Assembly: GCF_006476605.1 (NCBI RefSeq) | Contig: NZ_ML636801.1 | Location: forward strand, 186,001 to 250,000 | Origin: Brucella gallinifaecis | Lineage (GTDB): Bacteria > Pseudomonadota > Alphaproteobacteria > Rhizobiales > Rhizobiaceae | Direction of reading: 5' to 3' | Length of the DNA stretch: 64,000 nucleotides | Part shown: positions 7,712 through 16,966 of the stretch, in pieces | Layout of the letters: each line of letters begins with the position of its first letter | How positions within the stretch are numbered: position 1 is the stretch's first letter | Notes under the pieces: model-generated | The model's input: the letters and a program-made list of their open reading frames with translations, nothing else | The model's database searches: none | What the model was told of the DNA's origin: nothing | Program-made: the position numbers and the translations under genes

Positions 7712-7817
7712 TTAGAGCGCGTTTCGATCTGATTGAATCAGATCGGCGCTCTAAATATTTGTTTTAACGCGCATCTTTGTCCGAAAACCGTTTCACACTT
7801 TCCTGGATGCGCTCTAA
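7712..7817. repeat. Complete Bru-RS-like palindromic repeat (106 bp)
   Basis: The ends are TTAGAGCGC and GCGCTCTAA. The left half folds as TAGAGCGC...GATCTGATT / GAATCAGATC...GCGCTCTA. The right half folds as GCGCATC...GGATGCGC. As I recall it, this matches the Brucella Bru-RS1 repeat family. It stands 12 nt upstream of the GNAT gene start and probably lies in its 5' leader. Confidence 0.85.
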
Positions 7818-7860
7818 GTGCAGGTATTTTCATTTTATATAGGTCAGGCGATAAAAATAA

Positions 7861-7890
7861 AAACCCCGGCCAGTAAACTGGCCGGGGTTT
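7861..7890. terminator. Strong bidirectional terminator (sciP)
   Basis: A perfect stem, AAACCCCGGCCAGT with ACTGGCCGGGGTTT around AA. On the minus strand it is followed by TTTTTATTTTTA, which fits termination of sciP; the plus side is also T-rich. Confidence 0.9.
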
Positions 7891-7930
7891 GATTTTGCGT
7901 TTTGCTGTTTCAAGAAAGCAGCAAAAAAAC

Positions 7931-8206
7931 CTAGTGTCTATATTGCTGGATTCGCGTTGTCCTGAGACCGGCGAGACCATGCTCGTCGATTGAGGACTGC
8001 CAACCCAGAAATTCCTCCACTGTCAATGTATAACGCTGGCATGCTTCCTCAAGGCTGAGAAGACCACCGCGGACAGCGGCGACAACTTCAGCCTTTCGGC
8101 GAATGACCCAGCGCCTCGTTGAGGCGGGGGGGAGGTCTGCGATAGTCAGCGGACTGCCATCGGGACCAATAACATATTTTATACGCGGTCTTGTCAGATC
8201 GGTCAT
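7931..8206 (-). CDS. sciP: CtrA inhibitor SciP (DUF1153)
   Basis: A 91-residue protein matching SciP/DUF1153 over its whole length: KYVIGPDGSPLTIADLPP at the start, then RRWVIRRKAEVVAAVRGG, and a helix-turn-helix LSLEEACQRYTLTVEEFLGW. SciP binds CtrA and DNA and blocks CtrA-dependent transcription in swarmer-stage cells of Caulobacter. Its presence 3.5 kb from ctrA, with chpT between, groups activator, phosphodonor and inhibitor together. The ATG is preceded by AGAGAG. A CtrA-like box lies about 70 bases upstream, consistent with a feedback loop. A strong terminator follows. Confidence 0.93.
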   Translation of the reverse strand: MTDLTRPRIKYVIGPDGSPLTIADLPPASTRRWVIRRKAEVVAAVRGGLLSLEEACQRYTLTVEEFLGWQSSIDEHGLAGLRTTRIQQYRH

Positions 8207-8273
8207 TGTACTCTCTACACAACACTCAAGGACCTAATCGAGACCGAGACTAACCCGACAGCTTTAAGAATTA

Positions 8274-8288
8274 CCTAAACAGGCGGTA
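8274..8288 (-). promoter_or_regulatory. CtrA-like box in the sciP-mnmA intergenic region
   Basis: TTAA-GAATTAC-CTAA has the 7-nt spacing of CtrA sites with one mismatch. The 311-bp gap 8207-8517 otherwise holds only a weak A/T-flanked hairpin at 8338-8367. Caulobacter sciP is CtrA-activated; the site here is inferred. Confidence 0.4.
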
Positions 8289-8517
8289 ACGCTCTGGTAA
8301 CACTTGCCAAAAAAAGCCATATTTTGAGAGAAAGTCATAAAAAAACCGGATGGACGGGTGTTTTTTTCTCCGGCTCACGCGAAGTTGTGGCGCTTTTCGA
8401 GCAAAATAAGCGTTGTTTTCGCTGCGACATCTTGGCAAGCGCCTATAGTGTGACCTATATAGAGCGCAAATCTAAACTTTGAAAAGCAGGGCATATGCCC
8501 GGAAGCTGGATACAATC

Positions 8518-9714
8518 ATGAGCTTGAACAGCCTCGATCTGCCGGGAAAGCCGGAAGACACGCGCGTTGTCGTCGCCATGTCTGGTGGTGTCGATTCCTC
8601 TGTTGTGGCCGGTATCCTCAAACGTGAGGGCTATGATGTCGTTGGCGTGACATTGCAGCTTTATGATCATGGTGCGGCTGTGCATCGCGCTGGTTCATGC
8701 TGTGCTGGTCAGGATATTGAAGATGCGCGGCGCGTTTCGGAAAGCCTCGGTATTCCTCATTATGTTCTCGATTACGAAGCGCGGTTCCGTGAGGCGGTAA
8801 TCGATACATTCGCCAATTCTTATGTCAGTGGCGAAACACCGATTCCCTGTGTTTCGTGCAATCAGACCGTGAAGTTTGCGGATTTGTTACAGACGGCGCG
8901 TGAGCTTGGCGCCGATGCTCTGGCAACCGGCCATTATATCCGCAGCGGCTTTAATGGCGAACATCGCGCGATGTTCCGCCCGGAAGATTCTGATCGTGAC
9001 CAGAGTTACTTCCTGTTTGCGACCACGCAGGATCAGATGGATTATCTGCGCTTCCCGCTTGGTCATCTGCCCAAGGCGCGGGTGCGTGAAATCGCGGAAG
9101 AAATGGGGCTGAGCGTCGCCAAGAAGCAGGACAGTCAGGATATTTGTTTTGTGCCGCAGGGCAAATATACCGATATTATTTCCAAGCTGAAGCCGGAAGC
9201 GGCAACACCGGGCGATATTGTTCACATCGATGGACGTGTATTGGGCCGTCATGATGGTATCGTTCACTATACGGTCGGCCAGCGTCGCGGCATTGGTGTG
9301 GCCACGGGTGATCCGCTTTATGTGGTGCATCTTGATGCCGCCAATACCCGCGTTATCGTTGGACCGCGCGAGGCACTTGAAACCCACAAGGTCTTTCTGC
9401 GTGACGTGAACTGGCTCGGTGATGACACGCTGGATGCGCTGCCCGAAGGCGGTCTGGAAGTGTTTGCCAAGGTTCGTTCGACACGTCCGCCGCGCCCTGC
9501 TGTTTTGCATCATGCCGATGGCAAGACATGGGTAGAGCTGGTTGATGGCGAAAGCGGCATTGCCCCCGGGCAGGCCTGTGTTCTTTATTCAGACGATAGC
9601 AATAAAGCGCGTGTCTATGGCGGCGGGTTTATTGCACGTTCTGAACGGGAACCCCGTGCTGAGGAAATGTTGCGCCGTCTTGTTGCCGGATCTGCGAGTG
9701 TTTCGGCTGCCTGA
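8518..9714 (+). CDS. mnmA: tRNA 2-thiouridylase MnmA
   Basis: A 398-residue enzyme that makes 2-thiouridine at the wobble base U34 of Lys, Glu and Gln tRNAs, using ATP and sulfur relayed from IscS. The PP-loop SGGVDSS is at 22-28. The catalytic cysteines lie in [11 protein letters not shown] (Cys114) and in DSQDICF near residue 210. GHY, DQSYFL and YTVGQRRG are further family motifs. The ATG at 8518 gives the usual length; a longer frame from 8479 begins with a non-ATG codon in a sequence without family similarity. The ribosome site is weak. It faces the TrmH-family gene tail-to-tail with a 13-bp gap, so both encode RNA-modifying enzymes. Confidence 0.95.
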   Translation: MSLNSLDLPGKPEDTRVVVAMSGGVDSSVVAGILKREGYDVVGVTLQLYDHGAAVHRAGSCCAGQDIEDARRVSESLGIPHYVLDYEARFREAVIDTFANSYVSGETPIPCVSCNQTVKFADLLQTARELGADALATGHYIRSGFNGEHRAMFRPEDSDRDQSYFLFATTQDQMDYLRFPLGHLPKARVREIAEEMGLSVAKKQDSQDICFVPQGKYTDIISKLKPEAATPGDIVHIDGRVLGRHDGIVHYTVGQRRGIGVATGDPLYVVHLDAANTRVIVGPREALETHKVFLRDVNWLGDDTLDALPEGGLEVFAKVRSTRPPRPAVLHHADGKTWVELVDGESGIAPGQACVLYSDDSNKARVYGGGFIARSEREPRAEEMLRRLVAGSASVSAA

Positions 9715-9727
9715 GGCTTTTGCGTAA

Positions 9728-10558
9728 TTATTTGAACTTGCTGAAGCGGGAGAGGGCGATGCCTGATGCCGTCGCAACATTGAGACTGTCAAATTGTGAT
9801 GACATCGGAATGCGTGCGCTTGTGAACCGCTTGAGCAGATGCGCGGGAAGTCCTTCGCCTTCGGTGCCCAATAGCAGTGCCTGCCGGTCATGATGCGGCG
9901 CTTGATAGATGCTCAGTTCTGATGAGGGGCTGAGCGCCAATATGTTGATTCCGGCTTCTTGTATCTGTTCGACAATTGTTTCGATGGTTGCGCCGTGAAA
10001 ATAGGGGACTTTCAAGGTGGCGCCAACCGAAACGCGAATGGCTTTTCGATAGAGCGGATCGCAGCAGGTTTCATCCATCAATATACAATCGGCCTCAAAG
10101 GCGGCCGCATTGCGGAAGATTGATCCGACATTGTCGTGATTTGATATGCCGCACAAAACCACGACTAACGCGGTTGCAGGCAGTCGGCTGATTATATCTG
10201 TGAGGTCGGGTTGGTGTTTGCGTTTGCCGACAGCGAGAATGCCGCGATGGACATGAAATCCGGCCACACTATCCATGACGGATTGCGGTACAGAATAGAC
10301 TTCTACGCCGGAGGGTAGCTGTGCAAGCTGCTCTTCAAGGCCATTCAGCCGGTTTTCCAAGACAAGAAGCGATTCAGTTTCAAATCGTGCCGCTTGCGAA
10401 AAAAGAACATTGAGAACGACTTTTCCCTCAGCGATAAAACGCTGCTGGCGTCCTACCAGGTCTTTTTCACGGATATTTTTATACGCCGCAAGCCGTTGAT
10501 CCCGGGCGTCAGAAATCTCGACGACAAAGTCGTGCGATCCGGTTTTGTTTTCCTTCAT
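9728..10558 (-). CDS. TrmH/SpoU-family RNA 2'-O-methyltransferase
   Basis: A 276-residue SPOUT methyltransferase. The three family motifs are present: NVGSIFRNAAAFEAD (near 142), LLGTEGEGLP (near 230) and SLNVATASGIALSRF at the end, which form the AdoMet-binding knot. The N-terminal 60-100 residues resemble the substrate-binding extension of rRNA methyltransferases (KNIREKDLVGRQQRFIAEGKVVL). The target could be 23S rRNA or a tRNA and cannot be decided here. The ATG at 10558 is the only good start; GAGG lies rather far upstream. The gene abuts mnmA without a clear terminator. Confidence 0.85.
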   Translation of the reverse strand: MKENKTGSHDFVVEISDARDQRLAAYKNIREKDLVGRQQRFIAEGKVVLNVLFSQAARFETESLLVLENRLNGLEEQLAQLPSGVEVYSVPQSVMDSVAGFHVHRGILAVGKRKHQPDLTDIISRLPATALVVVLCGISNHDNVGSIFRNAAAFEADCILMDETCCDPLYRKAIRVSVGATLKVPYFHGATIETIVEQIQEAGINILALSPSSELSIYQAPHHDRQALLLGTEGEGLPAHLLKRFTSARIPMSSQFDSLNVATASGIALSRFSKFK

Positions 10559-10587
10559 CGCACGACTTATGCCTCATGAGATGCGAA

Positions 10588-10935
10588 TTATTGGTGAAGC
10601 GACGACACTAATTCGTGTTGACGCGGAGCTGGACTCATATAGAGGCTTGATAGCGTCGACAACATCAATTCGATATGTGGCGACGAAACCATATAATAGA
10701 TTGTTTGTGCATCGCGTCGTGTTGATACGAGGTCAAGGGCACGTAGCTTGGCGAGATGCTGTGAAAGTGCAGATTGGCTTAAGTCAATTGCTTTTGCCAG
10801 AGCGCCAACAGACATTTCATTATGCAACAATTTGCATAAAATAAGTAATCTTTTGTTGTTGGCAAGAGCTGATAAAAAATCAGCAGCAGAAGAAGAATTA
10901 TCTACTAAATCAATAAATTTTTTTTCTGTAGTCAT
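10588..10935 (-). CDS. ArsR-family transcriptional regulator, NolR-like
   Basis: A 115-residue winged-helix repressor. The helix-turn-helix is MSVGALAKAIDLSQSALSQHLAKLRALDLV (about 41-70), preceded by ADFLSALANNKRLLILCKLL. The metal-binding ELCV[C/A]D signature of ArsR/SmtB is absent, as in NolR, the rhizobial symbiosis and growth-phase regulator that it most resembles. The start ATG is preceded by GGGG at about 11 bases. It stands alone, 30 bases downstream of the TrmH-family gene start on the same strand, with a long AT-rich region upstream. Targets are unknown. Confidence 0.8.
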   Translation of the reverse strand: MTTEKKFIDLVDNSSSAADFLSALANNKRLLILCKLLHNEMSVGALAKAIDLSQSALSQHLAKLRALDLVSTRRDAQTIYYMVSSPHIELMLSTLSSLYMSPAPRQHELVSSLHQ

Positions 10936-11605
10936 TTGCAGTCATACCCCCGTAAGACAGCAGAAGGTTAAAAAAGCCAGCCATTTATTTGGTATCTGGC
11001 GGGTTAAAATTAATACTATATGGAGGAATTGAAAAGAGCTTGCTTATATTAGTTGACAAAAAAAGAGTGGTGATTTGTCCCAAAATTATAGGCTTTTTGT
11101 TCCATGGGCCAGATTCTGGCATTTTTGCCAGTTGTGTTGAGTATTTTTCTATAGATGGGCGAGGGTGGCGGCTTCCGGGTCTGATCCGATTATTTTGCTG
11201 CCTGTGGCATGGTTTTTGGGTCTTGCAGGGTAGATATTGATAATTATTGGCATGCACTGCGTTCAAAGTCTCAAGCAGCTTTTCGTGAGCCTTTGCGATA
11301 GCTCGTAAAGCGAGCCTGTCGGATATAAGGCCATTCTATTCAGGGTGAACAGCTTTCCTATTATATATCAGGGTTGTGAATATTATTATAATTTTATTAC
11401 ATTTAGCGCAATTTTCTAAAATGTGGCACATATAAGAAATTATAATCTACAAATTTTGTTTAAAAGTGGTTGAGAATACGATAATTTTCTAAAAATACCG
11501 CTTGCATTGTGGTGTGTCACACGTTTCCATAAGGGTTCGGTCCATAAGGTCCGGCTGTGCGCTTAGGGTGTGTGCGGCATGATTTTCCGTGGAGGCGGGT
11601 ATTAA
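10936..11605. other. 670-bp AT-rich intergenic region between the ArsR-type gene and dppA
   Basis: I see no convincing gene. It contains three interchangeable hairpin arms at 11109-11132 (GCCAG, CTGGC, GCCAG with ATTTTT between the last two), a small hairpin GCTCG/CGAGC near 11306, and a 12-base direct repeat AATTTTCTAAAA at 11410-11421 and 11483-11494. The last 250 bases upstream of dppA are very AT-rich, as at sites of MucR/H-NS-type silencers; that is only an analogy. Confidence 0.5.
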
Positions 11606-13201
11606 ATGAAATTTTATAAAACACTTCTGGCGGCAACGGCAGTTCTCGCTCTGATGAGCGGTGCAGCTTCGGCCAAGACTTTTGTATATTGCTCGCCAGC
11701 TTCCCCTGAAGGCTTTGATCCTGCTGCTTATACGGGTGGCGATACATTTGATGCGTCCGCGCATCCTGTCTATAACCGTCTGGCAGAATTTGAAAACGGT
11801 ACAACAGAAGTTGTTCCGGGTCTTGCAGAAAGCTGGGATGTTTCTGAAGATGGGAAGGAATATACTTTTCATCTGCGCAAGGGTGTTAAGTTTCATTCGA
11901 GCGATGCATTCACGCCAAGCCGCGATTTCAACGCCGATGATGTGATCTTCTCGTTTGACCGCATGGCCAACAAGGAAAATCCCTGGCATGAATATACGCC
12001 CGGCATTGTCTACGAATATTTCGATTCGATGGAAATGGGCCCGTTGATCAAGGAAATCCAGAAGATCGACGATAATACGGTCAAGTTTGTGCTGAACCGC
12101 CCGGAAGCTACATTTCTGGCAAATATCTCGATGCCTTTTGCTTCGATCATTTCCAAGGAATATACCGACAAGCTTGCAGCAGACGGCAAGCAGTCAGATC
12201 TCAATCAGTTCCCGGTTGGTACAGGCCCTTTCCAGTTTGTAGCTTACCAGAAAGACGCTGTTGTTCGCTACAAGGCCAATCCCGACTATTGGGGTGAAAA
12301 GCCGAAGATTGACGATCTTGTTTTTGCAATCACGACTGATCCGGCTGTTCGCGCACAGAAGCTCAAGGCTGGCGAATGCCATCTGATGTCCTATCCTGCA
12401 CCAGCCGATATCAAGGATCTTCAGGCTGATCCCAACCTCAAGGTTGATGAGCAGGCTGGTCTGAATGTTGCTTATTTTGCTTACAACACAATGGTTGCTC
12501 CGTTTGACAAGCCGGAAGTGCGTAAGGCGCTTAATCAGGCTGTAAACAAGCAGGCAATTGTTGATGCGGTTTATCAGGGGCAGGGCCAGGTTGCCAAGAA
12601 CCCGATTCCACCGACAATGTGGAGCTATAACGACAAGATCGAAGATGACAAATATGATCCGGAAGCCGCCAAGAAGGCTCTTGAAGCTGCTGGCGTCAAG
12701 GATCTCAAGATGAAGCTCTGGGCAATGCCTGTCAGCCGTCCTTACATGCCAAATGCCCGTCGTACTGCCGAACTGATGCAGTCCGATTTTGCCAAGGTTG
12801 GTGTGGATGCCGAAATCGTTTCGATGGAATGGGGTGAATACCTCAAGAAGTCCGGCGAAAAAGACCGTGACGGTGCTGTTATTCTTGGCTGGACCGGTGA
12901 CAATGGCGACCCGGACAACTTCCTTGGTACACTTTTGGGCTGTGCAGGTGTTGGCTCCAACAACCGTGCGCAGTGGTGTTATCAGCCATTTGAAGATCTG
13001 ATCCAGAAGGCCAAGGTTTCGATTGATCATGACGAGCGCGTGAAGCTTTATGAAGAGGCACAGGTGATCTTCAAGGAGCAGGCTCCATGGAACACCATTG
13101 CTCATTCGACTGTGTTTGTGCCAATGTCGGCCAAGGTTACAGGCTTCAAGCAGAGTCCGCTTGGTGATTATCGCTTCGAGGAAGTTGATATTTCCGAGTA
13201 A
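11606..13201 (+). CDS. dppA: Periplasmic dipeptide-binding protein DppA
   Basis: A 531-residue class-C solute-binding protein (SBP_bac_5 family) that captures di- and tripeptides, and possibly haem or 5-aminolevulinate, for the following ABC importer. The signal peptide ends at ASA, residues 21-23. Family stretches include [51 protein letters not shown] and [25 protein letters not shown] at the end. GGAGG lies nine bases before the ATG. It heads the dppABCDF operon. A strong hairpin with a short T-run separates it from dppB and should leave dppA mRNA in excess. Confidence 0.93.
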   Translation: MKFYKTLLAATAVLALMSGAASAKTFVYCSPASPEGFDPAAYTGGDTFDASAHPVYNRLAEFENGTTEVVPGLAESWDVSEDGKEYTFHLRKGVKFHSSDAFTPSRDFNADDVIFSFDRMANKENPWHEYTPGIVYEYFDSMEMGPLIKEIQKIDDNTVKFVLNRPEATFLANISMPFASIISKEYTDKLAADGKQSDLNQFPVGTGPFQFVAYQKDAVVRYKANPDYWGEKPKIDDLVFAITTDPAVRAQKLKAGECHLMSYPAPADIKDLQADPNLKVDEQAGLNVAYFAYNTMVAPFDKPEVRKALNQAVNKQAIVDAVYQGQGQVAKNPIPPTMWSYNDKIEDDKYDPEAAKKALEAAGVKDLKMKLWAMPVSRPYMPNARRTAELMQSDFAKVGVDAEIVSMEWGEYLKKSGEKDRDGAVILGWTGDNGDPDNFLGTLLGCAGVGSNNRAQWCYQPFEDLIQKAKVSIDHDERVKLYEEAQVIFKEQAPWNTIAHSTVFVPMSAKVTGFKQSPLGDYRFEEVDISE

Positions 13202-13222
13202 AAATCCCGACAACACCAGCGG

Positions 13223-13256
13223 CCGGGTGCGGAGGGTTTCTCTGCACCCGGTCGGA
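13223..13256 (+). terminator. Intra-operon hairpin (attenuator) between dppA and dppB
   Basis: CCGGGTGC-GGAG pairs with CTCT-GCACCCGG around GGTT, followed by GTCGGAGTTTTTG. Such structures after a binding-protein gene allow partial termination and protect the upstream mRNA. Confidence 0.75.
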
Positions 13257-13264
13257 GTTTTTGT

Positions 13265-14272
13265 ATGTTTCGTTTTATATTGAACAAACTGCTTTATCTG
13301 ATACCGACTTTCATCGGTATCACGATTGTGGCTTTCGCTTTCGTCCGTGTTTTGCCGGGTGATCCAGTGTTGCTGATGGCGGGTGAACGCGGCGTAAGCC
13401 CGGAGCGACATGCGCAGCTTCTGGCGCAGCTCGGCTTTGATCGTCCGCTATGGGAGCAATATCTCAATTATGTGTGGAATCTTCTGCATGGCGATTTCGG
13501 CCAGTCATTGGTGACGAAAAAGCCTGTTCTTTCAGAATTTTTTGCACTGTTTCCGGCAACGATCGAGTTGGCAGTCTGCGCAATTATTGTTGCTGTCATG
13601 CTGGGTATTCCGGCAGGTGTTATCGCAGCGGTCAAGCGCGGATCGTGGTTCGATCAGGGATTGATGGGCATATCGCTGGTTGGCTATTCGATGCCGATTT
13701 TCTGGTGGGCTTTGCTGTTGATCATATTCTTTTCGGGCATGTTGCAATGGACGCCGGTCTCAGGCCGCATTTCATTGCTTTATTATTTCCCGCCAGTGAC
13801 AGGCTTTATGCTGATTGACAGTCTTCTGTCTGGACAGAAGGGCGCCTTCACATCGGCGGTGTCGCATCTGATATTACCGACGATCGTGCTTGCAACGATC
13901 CCGCTTGCGGTGATTGCACGTCAGACCCGTTCGGCGATGCTGGAAGTTCTAGGCGAGGATTATGTGCGGACTGCGCGTGCAAAAGGTCTGCCGGTTCGCC
14001 GCGTTATCGGTCTTCATGCGCTGCGCAATGCAATGATTCCGGTCATTACAACAATTGGTCTTCAAGTCGGTGTGCTGATGGCAGGTGCTATTCTGACTGA
14101 AACCATCTTTTCATGGCCTGGCATTGGCAAATGGATGCTCGATTCTATTTCGCGCCGCGACTATCCGGTCGTTCAAAGCGGATTGCTGATCATTGCGTTC
14201 ATCATCATGATCGTAAACCTTATCGTTGATCTGCTTTACGGCCTGATCAATCCGCGTATCCGGCATCAGTGA
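13265..14272 (+). CDS. dppB: Dipeptide ABC transporter permease DppB
   Basis: A 335-residue inner-membrane permease with six predicted membrane helices. The N-terminus FRFILNKLLYLIPTFIGITIV and the following large periplasmic loop are typical of DppB/OppB. The coupling EAA-type motif is GEDYVRTARAKGLPVRRVIGLHALRNA (about residues 230-257), which contacts the ATPase subunits. GGAG precedes the ATG, within the tail of the upstream hairpin. It pairs with DppC seven bases downstream to form the channel. Confidence 0.93.
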   Translation: MFRFILNKLLYLIPTFIGITIVAFAFVRVLPGDPVLLMAGERGVSPERHAQLLAQLGFDRPLWEQYLNYVWNLLHGDFGQSLVTKKPVLSEFFALFPATIELAVCAIIVAVMLGIPAGVIAAVKRGSWFDQGLMGISLVGYSMPIFWWALLLIIFFSGMLQWTPVSGRISLLYYFPPVTGFMLIDSLLSGQKGAFTSAVSHLILPTIVLATIPLAVIARQTRSAMLEVLGEDYVRTARAKGLPVRRVIGLHALRNAMIPVITTIGLQVGVLMAGAILTETIFSWPGIGKWMLDSISRRDYPVVQSGLLIIAFIIMIVNLIVDLLYGLINPRIRHQ

Positions 14273-14279
14273 GGGTATC

Positions 14280-15203
14280 ATGACAGACCCAACAATTCAG
14301 TCGGCAGCAATTCTGCCGGAAGCTGAAATGGAAGTCGGGAAACTCCGGGCTTTAAAAGATTTCTGGTTCTATTTCAGCGTCAATCGTGGCGCTGTTATCG
14401 GTCTTTTCGTATTTCTGGCATTAGTGATCGTTGCGATTCTCGCGCCTTTTATCGCGCCGCATAATCCGAGCGAACAGTTTCGTGATTATCTGCTTACACC
14501 TCCTTTCTGGGAACAGGGCGGTACAACGCAGTTTCTGCTTGGAACGGATGCGGTTGGTCGCGATATGCTCTCACGCTTGATTTATGGCGCACAATATTCA
14601 CTCCTTGTCGGCTTTGTTATCGTCATCATTTCGATGTGCCTTGGCATTACCGTTGGTGTGATTTCCGGTTATTTCGGTGGCGGCATCGATACGGTTTTCA
14701 TGCGGATCATGGATGTCATTCTGGCGTTTCCGTCGCTGCTTCTGGCGCTGGTTCTGGTGGCTATTCTCGGACCGGGCCTGATCAATGCGGTGCTTGCGAT
14801 TACGCTGGTTCTGCTGCCGCATTTTTCGCGCCTGACGCGTGCAGCCGTGATGGCGGAAAAGGAACGTGAATATGTGACGGCTGCAAAACTTGCCGGTGCA
14901 AGCAAGCTGCGTCTGATGTTCAAGACGATTCTGCCAAATTGTCTTGCACCATTGGTCGTTCAGGCCACCATGTCGTTTTCCAATGCCATTCTTGACGTTG
15001 CAGCGCTTGGCTTTCTTGGCATGGGTGCGCAGCCGCCGACACCGGAATGGGGCACAATGCTTGCTGAAGCGCGTGAATTTATCATGCGTGCATGGTGGGT
15101 TGTAACCTTCCCCGGCCTTGCGATCCTGATCACTGTTCTTGCAATCAATCTGATCGGCGATGGTCTGCGTGACGCGCTTGATCCGAAACTGAAAAGGAGC
15201 TGA
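14280..15203 (+). CDS. dppC: Dipeptide ABC transporter permease DppC
   Basis: A 307-residue permease partner of DppB. The cytoplasmic N-terminus leads into the OppC-type first helix (FYFSVNRGAVIGLFVFLALV), then the periplasmic motif FLLGTDAVGRDMLSRLIYGAQYSL. The EAA-type coupling loop is EREYVTAAKLAGASKLRLMFKTILPN (about 195-220). Six helices are predicted. GAGGG lies just before the start, seven bases after dppB, and dppD follows after a 3-base gap, so translation is probably coupled. Confidence 0.93.
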   Translation: MTDPTIQSAAILPEAEMEVGKLRALKDFWFYFSVNRGAVIGLFVFLALVIVAILAPFIAPHNPSEQFRDYLLTPPFWEQGGTTQFLLGTDAVGRDMLSRLIYGAQYSLLVGFVIVIISMCLGITVGVISGYFGGGIDTVFMRIMDVILAFPSLLLALVLVAILGPGLINAVLAITLVLLPHFSRLTRAAVMAEKEREYVTAAKLAGASKLRLMFKTILPNCLAPLVVQATMSFSNAILDVAALGFLGMGAQPPTPEWGTMLAEAREFIMRAWWVVTFPGLAILITVLAINLIGDGLRDALDPKLKRS

Positions 15204-15206
15204 TCG

Positions 15207-16055
15207 ATGGCTTTGCTTGAAATCAAAAACCTGACAGTTTCGTTCGATACTTCGACCGGGCCATTCAAGGCTGTTGATGGGATTGATATTTCGGTCGATA
15301 AGGGTGAAGTGCTGGCGATTGTCGGTGAATCCGGCTCTGGCAAATCAGTGGGCATGCTTGCCGTCATGGGGCTTCTGCCCAAGACTGCGACCGTTACTGC
15401 CGATAGTATGACATTTGACGGGCAAGACCTGAAAAACATGTCCGACAAGGAACGTCGCCAGATTATCGGACGCGATATTTCGATGATCTTTCAGGAACCT
15501 GTTGCAAGCCTCAATCCATGTTTTACCGTTGGCTATCAGCTTGAAGAGGTGCTCAAGCGCCATTTGGGGCTTAAGGGTGCTGCCAGCCGTGCCCGCGCGA
15601 TTGAACTGCTGGAACTCGTCGGCATCCGCGATGCGGCTGAACGCCTGTCGAGCTTTCCGCATCAGATGTCGGGTGGTCAGTGCCAGCGTGTGATGATTGC
15701 GATTGCGATTGCATGTAATCCGAAACTGTTGATTGCTGATGAGCCAACAACCGCACTTGACGTTACAATTCAGAAACAGATTCTTGATTTGCTTATGAAT
15801 TTGCAGGTTGAACATGGCATGGGGCTGATCATGATCACCCATGATATGGGCGTTGTGGCAGAAACTGCGGATCGTGTGATCGTGCAATATAAGGGGCACA
15901 AGATGGAAGACTCCGACGTGTTGTCGTTGTTTACCGCACCAAAGCATCCTTATACACGCGCACTGCTTTCAGCCTTGCCGGAAAATGCGACCGGCGACCG
16001 GCTGCCGACGGTTTCCGATTTTGTTCTGGCCAATAATGCCGCAGGAGAAGCGTGA
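15207..16055 (+). CDS. dppD: Dipeptide ABC transporter ATPase DppD, short form
   Basis: A 282-residue ABC ATPase. Walker A is [10 protein letters not shown] (near 38), the signature is [11 protein letters not shown] with an unusual Cys (near 154), and Walker B is [12 protein letters not shown] (near 175). It ends soon after [13 protein letters not shown], so it lacks the cysteine-rich C-terminal tail (about 45 residues, an iron-sulfur ligand region) found in E. coli DppD/OppD. GGAG lies upstream of the ATG. It overlaps dppF by one base at TGATG. Confidence 0.9.
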   Translation: MALLEIKNLTVSFDTSTGPFKAVDGIDISVDKGEVLAIVGESGSGKSVGMLAVMGLLPKTATVTADSMTFDGQDLKNMSDKERRQIIGRDISMIFQEPVASLNPCFTVGYQLEEVLKRHLGLKGAASRARAIELLELVGIRDAAERLSSFPHQMSGGQCQRVMIAIAIACNPKLLIADEPTTALDVTIQKQILDLLMNLQVEHGMGLIMITHDMGVVAETADRVIVQYKGHKMEDSDVLSLFTAPKHPYTRALLSALPENATGDRLPTVSDFVLANNAAGEA

Positions 16056-16909
16056 TGAGCGAGATCGTTCTCGAAGCGCGTGATATCAAGCGCGATTATC
16101 ATGTTGGCGGCGGTCTTTTTGGCAAGCCAAAGGTTGTTCATGCCGTCAAGGGCGTGAGTTTCAAGCTTGAAAAAGGCAAGACGCTGGCAATTGTCGGTGA
16201 ATCGGGTTGTGGCAAGTCAACACTTGCTCGCATTCTGACTATGATTGACCCGCAAACTTCCGGTGATCTGCTGATTGGCGGCAAGAATGTGAATATTGCC
16301 CGTGATGGTCTGACTGCCGAAATGCGCCAGAAGGTGCAGATCGTGTTCCAGAACCCCTATGGCTCTCTCAATCCGCGCCAGAAGATCGGTGATGTTCTGG
16401 CTGAGCCTTTGTTGCTCAATACCAATATGTCTGCCAGTGAACGTCGTGAAAAAGCGATGGAAATGCTTCAGAAGGTCGGTCTCGGGCGTGAGCATTTCAA
16501 CCGCTATCCGCATATGTTCTCCGGCGGTCAGCGTCAGCGTATTGCCATTGCACGTGCATTGATGCTCAATCCGAAGCTGCTCATTCTTGATGAGCCGGTT
16601 TCAGCGCTCGATCTTTCGGTGCAGGCGCAGGTGCTCAATATTCTTGCGGATTTGCAGGAAGAGTTTGGCCTGACCTATGTGTTTATCAGCCATGATTTGT
16701 CGGTTGTGCGTTACATCGCTGATGATGTGATGGTGATGTATTTCGGTGAAGTTGTGGAATATGGCTCGCGTGACGAAGTCTTCAACAACCCGCAGCACGA
16801 TTACACCAAGAAGCTGTTTGCTGCGACGCCGCGTGCGGATGTGGATGCAATCCGTGCGCGTGTGGAAGCGCGTGCGCAAGCACGTCAGGCTGCACATCAG
16901 ACTGCTTAG
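16055..16909 (+). CDS. dppF: Dipeptide ABC transporter ATPase DppF, short form
   Basis: A 284-residue ABC ATPase partner of DppD. Walker A is GESGCGKSTLAR (near 51), the Q-loop is FQNPYGSLNPRQ, the signature is FSGGQRQRIAIARAL and Walker B is LLILDEPVSALDLS. Like DppD it stops shortly after the HDYTKKLF motif and lacks the usual cysteine-bearing tail; it ends instead in a short Ala/Arg helix. ATG at 16055 overlaps the dppD stop, with GGAGAAG upstream; GTG at 16052 is an alternative. A bidirectional terminator separates it from choV. Confidence 0.9.
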   Translation: MSEIVLEARDIKRDYHVGGGLFGKPKVVHAVKGVSFKLEKGKTLAIVGESGCGKSTLARILTMIDPQTSGDLLIGGKNVNIARDGLTAEMRQKVQIVFQNPYGSLNPRQKIGDVLAEPLLLNTNMSASERREKAMEMLQKVGLGREHFNRYPHMFSGGQRQRIAIARALMLNPKLLILDEPVSALDLSVQAQVLNILADLQEEFGLTYVFISHDLSVVRYIADDVMVMYFGEVVEYGSRDEVFNNPQHDYTKKLFAATPRADVDAIRARVEARAQARQAAHQTA

Positions 16910-16935
16910 GCGTAGAGCTGTTTAAATTGGAAATG

Positions 16936-16966
16936 AAAACGCTGCCCTTTGAGGCGGCGTTTTGTT
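16936..16966. terminator. Bidirectional terminator between dppF and choV
   Basis: AAAACGCTGCC pairs with GGCGGCGTTTT (one G.U) around a short loop, followed by GTTTT. The A-rich left arm supplies a T-run for minus-strand choV. Confidence 0.8.

Noticed and set aside
8338-8367. A-run and T-run flanking GGATGGACG as a terminator for mnmA or sciP
   Set aside because: The GC stem is only two to three pairs and the position is upstream of both genes.
10985-11266. Overlapping short frames on both strands in the region upstream of dppA
   Set aside because: No ribosome site, unusual composition and no domain; I treat the region as non-coding.
12194-13411. 405-residue minus-strand frame opposite dppA
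   Set aside because: Shadow of dppA; the sense protein matches its family over its whole length.
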